Source: an uncultured Ruminococcus sp. (GTDB lineage: Bacteria > Bacillota > Clostridia > Oscillospirales > Ruminococcaceae). From it: DNA of 37,674 nt. A program made the translations under genes and the position numbers. The DNA lies in NCBI GenBank assembly GCA_902780695.1, contig CACZGM010000046.1, positions 18,271 through 55,944 of the forward strand. The letters run 5' to 3'. The notes below the pieces were generated by a model. It was not told the origin of the DNA. It did not search any database and worked only from the letters and a program-made list of their open reading frames with translations. This document shows positions 32,718-37,674 of this stretch, piece after piece; the first letter of the stretch is position 1, and each line of letters opens with the position of its first letter.

Positions 32718-33206
32718 TTACTGTACGATCAGCTTTTTCAGCTGATTAAGTGCTTTTTTGTGCAGTATCTTCATGTTAGGGTAGGACATACCCATTGCCG
32801 CGGCCATCTCGGTCAGCGTTTTCTCACCGTAGTAGTGCAGTGAAATTATGTCACGCAGACGTTCGTCAAGCTTTTCGAGCGCGTCCGCGAGCCGGTCGAG
32901 TGTTTCCGCGTCAATTGTCTGCTGCTCTATGTCCGTTTCGTCTGCCATACCTTCGGGTATTTCGATGCTTATGCGATGTGTGCGGTAGTACTTAGCTACC
33001 GTTCGCTTTGTTATCACGAAAATGAAGCTTGAAACGGCTTTTTCCTCGCCGCTGAACCGCTCTCTCTGTTTTATAACATTGCAAAACACATCGGCGCAAA
33101 GATCCTTTATATCCTCGGCATTCCCGACACGGCTCGTTATGTACGCTCTGACCTTCGGCTCGTACTGTTTATAGACTGCCTCCCAGTCGATCACCGCCGC
33201 CGTCAC
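32718..33206 (-). CDS. ECF-like sigma-70 family RNA polymerase sigma factor
   Basis: Alternative sigma factor of 162 aa with region 2 (YEPKVRAYITSRVGNAEDIK ... DVFCNVIKQRERFSG ... SSFIFVITKRTVAKYYRTHR, about 14-80) and region 4 (LEKLDERLRDIISLHYYGEK, TLTEMAAAMGMSYPNMKILH, about 112-158). Size and two-region layout fit the ECF/sigma-70-like group. It starts at GTG 33206 in a 4-nt overlap with the 66-aa gene, so the two are coupled. As the second gene of operon A it may direct transcription of this operon and operon B. Whether it is controlled by the 66-aa protein or by the RsbW-like protein is open. Confidence 0.9.
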   Translation of the reverse strand: MTAAVIDWEAVYKQYEPKVRAYITSRVGNAEDIKDLCADVFCNVIKQRERFSGEEKAVSSFIFVITKRTVAKYYRTHRISIEIPEGMADETDIEQQTIDAETLDRLADALEKLDERLRDIISLHYYGEKTLTEMAAAMGMSYPNMKILHKKALNQLKKLIVQ

Positions 33207-33403
33207 GAGCGTTCCCCCTTACCCCGCCACGGGTCTGCGACCTGCGTTCCCGCTGCGTTCAGAAGTGCGGCATCGTCGTCCGAGAGCTCTCCTTCACTTT
33301 CGGAGAAGCTGTAACGGCTCAGTGCGTCGTCGAGCATTTTTCTCAGCCGCGGATTGTTATCAAACCGCTGATATTCGTACATCCTACGAAGCGTGTTCTC
33401 CAT
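33203..33403 (-). CDS. 66-aa protein coupled to the sigma factor
   Basis: Small soluble protein, MENTLRRMYEYQRFDNNPRL ... GELSDDDAALLNAAG. I have a general recollection of similar small proteins encoded next to sigma factors in gut Clostridia, which a search should confirm. It could be a sigma-binding regulator, but this is not shown. The segment GELSDDDAALLNAAG resembles the GELSDEAAEAVAGG end of the nearby peptide leaders, without the double glycine. GGAGG lies before ATG 33403, and it is the first gene of operon A, directly after the conserved control block. Confidence 0.72.
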   Translation of the reverse strand: MENTLRRMYEYQRFDNNPRLRKMLDDALSRYSFSESEGELSDDDAALLNAAGTQVADPWRGKGERS

Positions 33404-33430
33404 TATGACCTCCTTTCCCCTGCATCTTTC

Positions 33431-33516
33431 TGTTTATTAAGTTGCAGAAAAACACAAAAGGGATAATACTTTTTTTGAATTTCTGAGGGGATGTCAGGAT
33501 TTAGTGGTCTTGCACA
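33431..33516 (-). promoter_or_regulatory. Conserved regulatory block, copy 2 (operon A)
   Basis: On the - strand it carries TGTGCA, 8 nt, AAATCCTG, 7 nt, CTCAG, 15 nt, ATTATCC-N-TTTT, 5 nt, TTTCTGCAACTTAAT and ends 28 nt before the first gene of operon A. Copy 1 at 22813-22888 has the same elements at the same distances apart from a 10-bp shorter gap. It should contain the promoter of the operon; the start site cannot be placed exactly. The LytTR regulator or the ECF-like sigma factor encoded nearby are the candidate partners. Confidence 0.75.
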
Positions 33517-33519
33517 TAT

Positions 33520-34221
33520 TCATCTGGTTTTGTTTAGTGCAAATGCTGTGAATTGACGTATCACCTCGTCCTTTTTCTGCCGACCCAATCTGTAACTGCT
33601 CCCGTCATTCACATAAACAACGGATGCTTTTATCCGCTCTATATAAGCCATATTTACGGTTATACCGCGTTTTACTTCCACAAAACCTTTCTTGAAAAGC
33701 GCGGCGGCTTCTGAATAACCGATATGAAAGCGGCTGACATTACCGTTCTTAACTGTTATTATAGTATAGTGGCTGTCGCTCTCGATCTTGACGACATCGG
33801 AAACACGGAACAGCGTCATATCCGTGCCGGACCGCATCAGTACCGTTTCTTCTGTAGTTTCTCTGCGAAGTCCCGCCCTTGCGAACACCTTTATGACATC
33901 GGCTTCGGAATATGGCTTGACGAGATAACCCGCAGCGTTCACATCAAAAGCCTCGATCGCGTGATCTGTGCTTGAAGTGCTGAATATGACCTGTGTTGCA
34001 GGAGTGATCACCAGCAGACTGCGAACGATGTCGATTCCGTTTTCCTCGCCCAGATATATATCCATAAACACAAGATCATAGAAGACTCCGCTTTTAACCC
34101 TTTCGAGAAAGACTTTCCCGTTATCGTAACAGTCGATCTCCATGCCGCCTTCTATCCCCATAAGCGCAAATCTGATACTGCTTGCATCTTTTGCGTTATC
34201 GTCACAGATCGCTACTCTCAT
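33520..34221 (-). CDS. LytTR-family response regulator (AgrA-like)
   Basis: Response regulator of 233 aa. The receiver domain (1-118) has the acidic pair Asp7/Asp8, phospho-acceptor Asp54 (LVFMDIYLG) and Lys102 (YLVKPY). The LytTR DNA-binding domain (about 128-230) shows VLMRSGTDMTLFRVSDVVKI, ESDSHYTIITVKNG, GFVEVKRGITVNMAYIERIK. GGAGGAG precedes the ATG. LytTR regulators often switch on bacteriocin or quorum-sensing genes by binding paired direct repeats; operon A begins 116 nt downstream. It is divergent from the histidine kinase gene, its likely partner. Confidence 0.93.
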   Translation of the reverse strand: MRVAICDDNAKDASSIRFALMGIEGGMEIDCYDNGKVFLERVKSGVFYDLVFMDIYLGEENGIDIVRSLLVITPATQVIFSTSSTDHAIEAFDVNAAGYLVKPYSEADVIKVFARAGLRRETTEETVLMRSGTDMTLFRVSDVVKIESDSHYTIITVKNGNVSRFHIGYSEAAALFKKGFVEVKRGITVNMAYIERIKASVVYVNDGSSYRLGRQKKDEVIRQFTAFALNKTR

Positions 34222-34327
34222 AAAATTTCTCCTCCATTTTAGTCATCTTTTGTATTGTATCACACAAAGCCACGTTTGTATCAAATAATACACCAAAAAC
34301 ATCAAACCATGCACGAAATGCAGAGTG

Positions 34328-34356
34328 TTGACTTTAAATCTTTTTTATGTTATCAT
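34328..34356 (+). promoter_or_regulatory. Promoter of the histidine kinase gene
   Basis: TTGACT (34328-34333) and TATCAT (34351-34356), 17-bp spacing, 34 nt before ATG 34390. An in-frame ATG at 34255 lies upstream of it and is therefore unlikely. Confidence 0.65.
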
Positions 34357-34389
34357 ATATTTTATCCGGAATTATGGAAGGTGCAATAT

Positions 34390-35730
34390 ATGAATACAGA
34401 ATTTTCCGTCTGGGAAGCTATTTTATATACATTTCTGAACTCTTTTCCGTATATGCTGCTTGTCCTGTACTCGTTCAGAGGTCGTTGGAGATTCGGTAAA
34501 AGTGTTACTATGCTGCTGCTCGCTGCCGCAACGATCTCTCAGGTCTCGCTGAACACATTCCGTTTCTTTTCGCCTTATGTGCAAAACCCGGTTTTTGATG
34601 TCATCATATCGGTGATATATATTGGATTTATCTTTCTTGCGGTTAAAGAACGTTTCGGAAAGCTGATATTTACCGTTCTTATACTTATGGACCTCGGAAA
34701 TCTTGTCGTAGTCGTTTCCAAATGTTTCGAGGGAATGTTTTTCCCGCAGGAAGCTCTGCTTCGGTATCATTTCACCTATTCACTGTTTATGATACCTGTG
34801 CTTTCGCTATTGATAACCGCGGTATATCTGCTGATCTTAAAGGATATAACGGCGGATTCCGATCCCGATTCCGAGCAGTCCGCCGCGAGCGGCTTTCTCT
34901 GGCGGTATCTGTGGCTTATTCCGGGCGTGTTCTATATTATATGGACACAGCATTTTTACACTTCCGGAAAGCCCGCTCTCGAAAATGCTCTCGATCCGCT
35001 CAGCACAGGGTATCTTCTGCTGATAGACGCAGGCTCTGTGCTTATCTACCGCACCATAATCCGGCTTGTGGCGGTATATGAAAAAAATGCCCGTCTGCAA
35101 ACCGAGAACCACGCTCTTGAACTGCAGAAGATGCAGTATGATACGATGAAGGAGCGTGTAGCGGAGATGCGCCGTACAAATCACGATCTGCGGCACCATG
35201 TGGTTCTCCTGAAACAGATACGCGAAAACGGTGACCTTTCGGCTCTCGATGAGCTTATAGCGTCATATCCCGCTCCGATACTTCACGATCAGTCTCTCAT
35301 ATACTGCGAGAATGATACGCTCAATGCAGTTCTGACATATTTTTCCGAGATCGCACTGAAAAGCGATATTGATTTTTCTGTAAATATTTCACTACCGGAA
35401 GTCTGCTTTATCGAAAAGCCCGACATAGCCGTCATATTCGGCAATATCCTTGAAAACGCGGTCGAAGCCTGCAAATATATTGACGGAAAGCGGTATATCA
35501 AGGTAATTGGCAGCTATCAGCAAAAACCCGAACAGCTTTCCTTCATCATTGAGAACAACTATAAGATCGAGCCGCATATTACCGAAAGCGGAACATTTCT
35601 TTCATCCAAGCACAAGGGAAACGGTATCGGGATAAGTTCGGTAAGGCACATTGTCGAAAAGTACGGCGGAGACCATTCGTTCCTGTCGGATAACGGTGTG
35701 TTTGTCGTTTCGGTGATAATCGGAAAGTAA
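34390..35730 (+). CDS. AgrC-like sensor histidine kinase
   Basis: Membrane sensor kinase of 446 aa. About six hydrophobic segments (residues 10-230) form the sensor, as in peptide-sensing HPK10 kinases. A coiled-coil stretch (LQTENHALELQKMQYDTMKE) leads to the phospho-acceptor motif NHDLRHH (His265 expected), N-box GNILENAVEA (351-360) and G-box KGNGIGISSVRHIVEKYGG (409-427). I chose ATG 34390, preceded by GGAAGGTG. The cognate regulator is the divergent LytTR gene. No AgrB/AgrD pair is seen in the window, so a peptide exported by operon A is a possible signal; this is inference. Confidence 0.92.
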   Translation: MNTEFSVWEAILYTFLNSFPYMLLVLYSFRGRWRFGKSVTMLLLAAATISQVSLNTFRFFSPYVQNPVFDVIISVIYIGFIFLAVKERFGKLIFTVLILMDLGNLVVVVSKCFEGMFFPQEALLRYHFTYSLFMIPVLSLLITAVYLLILKDITADSDPDSEQSAASGFLWRYLWLIPGVFYIIWTQHFYTSGKPALENALDPLSTGYLLLIDAGSVLIYRTIIRLVAVYEKNARLQTENHALELQKMQYDTMKERVAEMRRTNHDLRHHVVLLKQIRENGDLSALDELIASYPAPILHDQSLIYCENDTLNAVLTYFSEIALKSDIDFSVNISLPEVCFIEKPDIAVIFGNILENAVEACKYIDGKRYIKVIGSYQQKPEQLSFIIENNYKIEPHITESGTFLSSKHKGNGIGISSVRHIVEKYGGDHSFLSDNGVFVVSVIIGK

Positions 35731-35793
35731 GAAATAATCATATCTTCGGGAGTTTTATAATTTCAAAAACGCTGAGTCTCCGTTTTGTTGTAA

Positions 35794-36552
35794 ATGAATG
35801 AGAATGTGTTTCTGCAATATATCATAGAACGGGTGTTTGACAATCTCGGAAATGCGGAAACTGACTTCGGCAATGGAAAGCAGACACTCGCGGCTATCAT
35901 CAGAGGTCTGACACTGCCGATGAACATTGAAAAGAAGCGAAAAAAGTGGCAGTCCGAGCTGATGAATACTTTCACAACACTGACCTCGCCGTTCGTGTCC
36001 ATTGAGGGTACGCTTGCTAATCCGAACAGCACCGCTACTGCGGTCATCTGCGGGGATAAGCAATATACGGTCTGTGATACTCTCGATTGCTTCATCTTTG
36101 ACCTTCATCGCGGCTGTGATAAGAACGACATCAAGATCATGCGCTGTGAGATATGCGGAAAGATGTTTGCAAGCTCCAACGGCAAGGTCAAGTATTGCTC
36201 GCCGGAGTGCAGCAAGGGCGCTCACGTCGGGAATATCCAAAAGGCGCGGCTGAACGTAGAGAGCGATCCGCTCAAACGTGAGACGGAGCGCTCTATCAGC
36301 AATATGAAGAACAACGACAAGAAAGTCAAGGACGCGCTCGGAGCCGAAGACCCGCGTTACATAGAGTTTCACGGCAATTTCGTCGAGTACAAGGAAGAGA
36401 TACGCGACAAGCGTGACCGGCTGATACGCGATGTCGGCAAGGATAAGATCGACCTGAGCGACGCGGAAGAAGCGCTCTTCGCTTTCACACGGGAGCGCGA
36501 GAAGAAGCTGGCGAAGAAGGCAAACGTTTTGCTCTATGCTGCAAAGACGTGA
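35794..36552 (+). CDS. Hypothetical protein with C4 zinc ribbon, possibly DUF6076-like
   Basis: Soluble protein of 252 aa. A treble-clef-like zinc ribbon is visible at about residues 117-137: CEICGKMFASSNGK then KYCSPECS (C-x2-C, C-x3-C). The C-terminal 100 residues are highly charged and helical (KRETERSISNMKNNDKKVKD ... REREKKLAKKANVLLYAAK). The start is uncertain: ATG 35794 has no good ribosome binding site, and the N-terminus may be truncated. The stop codon lies inside a 14-bp repeat (36549-36562). Such Cys-rich proteins are frequent in accessory or phage-derived regions; I do not recognise its function. Confidence 0.6.
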   Translation: MNENVFLQYIIERVFDNLGNAETDFGNGKQTLAAIIRGLTLPMNIEKKRKKWQSELMNTFTTLTSPFVSIEGTLANPNSTATAVICGDKQYTVCDTLDCFIFDLHRGCDKNDIKIMRCEICGKMFASSNGKVKYCSPECSKGAHVGNIQKARLNVESDPLKRETERSISNMKNNDKKVKDALGAEDPRYIEFHGNFVEYKEEIRDKRDRLIRDVGKDKIDLSDAEEALFAFTREREKKLAKKANVLLYAAKT

Positions 36553-36562
36553 CAGCGTGACA
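36549..36562 (+). repeat. 14-bp direct repeat, copy 1
   Basis: GTGACAGCGTGACA, overlapping the stop codon of the zinc-ribbon gene; itself made of two GTGACA half-units. Another single unit, CGTGACA, follows at 36565, and the inverted core GCTGTCACGC occurs at 36606-36615. Confidence 0.8.
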
Positions 36563-36632
36563 AACGTGACAGTTGGCTTCTGTTCCTTTTGCAGCGCGGG
36601 TTTGCGCTGTCACGCTTGGACGTGACGGGAGT

Positions 36633-36646
36633 GTGACAGCGTGACA
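36633..36646 (+). repeat. 14-bp direct repeat, copy 2
   Basis: Identical GTGACAGCGTGACA, 4 bp upstream of the -35 box of the next gene. Several further single GTGAC units lie between copies 1 and 2. Confidence 0.8.
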
Positions 36647-36649
36647 TGG

Positions 36650-36678
36650 TTGACATCGGCGGACTATGGTTGTATAAT
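36650..36678 (+). promoter_or_regulatory. Consensus sigma-A promoter
   Basis: Perfect TTGACA (36650-36655) and perfect TATAAT (36673-36678) with 17-bp spacing, upstream of the membrane-anchored protein gene and directly after repeat copy 2. Confidence 0.85.
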
Positions 36679-36698
36679 AGTTTATGAGGTGAGATGCG

Positions 36699-37184
36699 TT
36701 GAAAACAAAAACGAGAACAAGAACTAAAATAATCATAGCTGTTATTGGCGCTGTAGGGCTGCTGTTTGCGGGTTTCTGTGCCTTTACATATTACTCATAT
36801 ACACAATATAATATCGCCGAGAATTTCTGCACCGATTTTCTTTTCGATAGCTGGACTGATAAAGTGGATTACGAAATGCTGTCGGACGAGCTGAAAGAAA
36901 TGCTTCCGCGTGACGAGTTTGAGCTTGCCAAAAGCGGCGACACGACAGCAAAACACTCTATGTACAAGCGAATAGAGGGGTTTAACAGTAAATCGGCTGT
37001 AAAGAACGATGATTGGTTCGCGTACAGCACACGCTGGATAAAATTCCCTTTTGAGGATCATTACGAATACAACGGTGAAAATTATTACTGGGATTATTAC
37101 ATTGATGTTGTATGTTTTGCAGATAAGATCAAAGTCGTAAATTTCGGGTGTAACGCATTCTATCCTTATGGCGTGACAGCGTGA
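36699..37184 (+). CDS. Membrane-anchored hypothetical protein, 161 aa
   Basis: A basic N-terminus (MKTKTRTRTK) is followed by one hydrophobic segment (about 11-30, IIIAVIGAVGLLFAGFCAFT), so the protein is likely anchored with its remaining 125 residues outside. The outer part is rich in aromatic and acidic residues (NAENF-like start, WFAYSTRWIKFPFEDHYEYN, YYWDYYIDVVCF). No family is recognised. It starts at TTG 36699 with AGGTGAG upstream and a consensus promoter. Its last codons and stop fall inside the third copy of the 14-bp repeat. Confidence 0.72.
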   Translation: MKTKTRTRTKIIIAVIGAVGLLFAGFCAFTYYSYTQYNIAENFCTDFLFDSWTDKVDYEMLSDELKEMLPRDEFELAKSGDTTAKHSMYKRIEGFNSKSAVKNDDWFAYSTRWIKFPFEDHYEYNGENYYWDYYIDVVCFADKIKVVNFGCNAFYPYGVTA

Positions 37185-37186
37185 CA
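37173..37186 (+). repeat. 14-bp direct repeat, copy 3
   Basis: GTGACAGCGTGACA again, encoding the last residues (VTA) and stop of the membrane-anchored protein. The same sequence thus ends two successive genes. Confidence 0.8.
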
Positions 37187-37191
37187 AATGC

Positions 37192-37225
37192 GGCGGCAGC
37201 CGCTTCTTCTGCCGCCCCAGTTTTT
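37192..37225 (+). terminator. Intrinsic terminator after the membrane-anchored protein gene
   Basis: GGCGGCAG (37192-37199) pairs with CTGCCGCC (37209-37216), followed by CCAGTTTTT. Confidence 0.75.
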
Positions 37226-37316
37226 CAAGGCGTGCAAAATGCATGGGTAATGATCTTACCCTACCGGCATATCAAAAATGGCTCAGAGCGCATTTTTCGC
37301 TCGGTCTGAACCCCAA

Positions 37317-37346
37317 AAAAAGACGCAGAGCCGAAACTCTGCGCCT
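37317..37346 (-). terminator. Intrinsic terminator of the right-end surface protein gene
   Basis: CGCAGAG (37324-37330) pairs with CTCTGCG (37337-37343). On the - strand the stem is followed by TCTTTTTTT, 16 nt after the stop codon of the gene at 37359. The + strand side has a weaker T-run, so it may also work in that direction. Confidence 0.75.
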
Positions 37347-37358
37347 TTTGTTATTCTT

Positions 37359-37674
37359 TTACTTGACCTTTATGCTCTTGTGGTCGCTCTTGGTAAGTTT
37401 AGTCTCTGTGCCGTCAACCACAGCCGATACCGTGTAAGTAACGGTCTTGCCCTTGGTCGCCTTGAAGCGTACCGAAGTCTTTGTCGTCTTGGTGACATAT
37501 TTCAGCTTGCCGTTAACTACCTTGTAAACCTTGTAGTACTCGGCACCGGGTACCTTAGCCCATTTAGCCGTTACTTTGCCGTCCTTCTGCGTGAGCTTCA
37601 CGATCGGCTTGTAGTAAACCTTGAGATTTGCCGTGTAGCCTGTCGGAGCGTCAAGTGTCTGACCGCTTGTGATG
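37359..37674 (-). CDS. C-terminal end of a surface or secreted protein with fibronectin type III-like domain (partial)
   Basis: Only the last 104 codons are inside the window; the frame is open to the right edge, so the start lies outside. The visible part begins ITSGQTLDAPTGYTANLKVY and continues into a domain with the strand pattern of fibronectin type III or similar immunoglobulin-like repeats (GKVTAKWAKVPGAEYYKVYK ... KATKGKTVTYTVSAVVDG). The protein is Lys/Thr/Val-rich with no transmembrane anchor or LPXTG at the end. Such domains are common in large secreted or cell-surface proteins of gut Clostridia. A GTG at 37601 is an internal codon, not the start. Confidence 0.75.
   Translation of the reverse strand, partial: ITSGQTLDAPTGYTANLKVYYKPIVKLTQKDGKVTAKWAKVPGAEYYKVYKVVNGKLKYVTKTTKTSVRFKATKGKTVTYTVSAVVDGTETKLTKSDHKSIKVK

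Noticed and set aside
35755-36372. 205-codon - strand open frame opposite the zinc-ribbon gene
   Set aside because: The + strand frame has a paired-Cys zinc ribbon and charged helices; the antisense frame has no recognisable feature.
36485-36736. 83-codon - strand frame across the GTGACA repeats
   Set aside because: Its CHAVT-type repeats simply reflect translation of the DNA repeats; it overlaps the starts and ends of + strand genes.
36549-37186. Possible CRISPR array
   Set aside because: Only three 14-bp copies at irregular distances of 84 and 540 bp, with genes between them; no spacers of constant length and no cas genes.

Overview
The window looks like chromosome from an anaerobic, spore-forming Clostridia bacterium, probably Ruminococcaceae/Oscillospiraceae. 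The pointers are the scpA-scpB-DUF2953-ytfJ-dacF-rluB gene order, Gram-positive ribosome binding sites (AGGAGG type), sigma-A promoters, lipobox lipoproteins and moderate GC with AT-rich spacers. No species can be named from sequence alone.

Left part (1-11.7 kb, + strand), housekeeping. A polar amino acid ABC importer comes first (binding lipoprotein, permease, ATPase). Its binding protein has its two halves in swapped order, i.e. it appears circularly permuted. An EamA-type exporter and an NhaC-type antiporter follow. Next is a probable operon: M50 site-2 protease, ScpA, ScpB, a DUF2953 protein, sporulation protein YtfJ, a D-Ala-D-Ala carboxypeptidase, an RluB-type pseudouridine synthase and a small unknown protein. 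An initiator tRNA-Met with its own promoter and terminator closes the region.

Middle (11.7-15.6 kb), accessory. There is a small mobile-element scar beside the tRNA. A MATE transporter and an unknown membrane protein, both on the - strand, each have an intrinsic-terminator-like hairpin between promoter and start codon. A small conserved hypothetical gene and a fragment of an HTH regulator follow.

Centre-right (15.6-35.7 kb), the striking part: a peptide-export system wired to a partner-switching signalling module. Operon A runs right to left from 33403 to 22964: a 66-aa protein, an ECF-like sigma factor, two tandem Nif11-like/double-glycine precursor genes (the first broken by a nonsense codon), a very short HlyD-like membrane protein, a C39-peptidase ABC exporter, a second NHLM-type ABC exporter, a third precursor-like protein with a long repetitive C-terminus, then STAS antagonist (RsbV-like), SpoIIE/PP2C phosphatase (RsbU-like), RsbW-like kinase and a GGDEF diguanylate cyclase. 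Operon B runs from 22703 to 15642: a second SpoIIE phosphatase with the same catalytic domain on a different sensor, a hairpin/MITE-like insertion, a decayed RsbW-like gene, an M13 metallopeptidase lipoprotein, an FtsX-type permease and its ATPase. A block of 76 or 86 bp with several identical segments lies upstream of both operons; the two copies differ in length by exactly 10 bp, which suggests one regulon. Beside operon A a LytTR response regulator and an AgrC-like histidine kinase are divergently encoded, a plausible peptide-sensing pair. No RiPP-modifying enzyme is visible in the window.

Right end (35.7-37.7 kb). A zinc-ribbon protein and a membrane-anchored hypothetical protein both end inside copies of the same 14-bp repeat. 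The window stops within a - strand gene whose C-terminus resembles a fibronectin type III surface domain.
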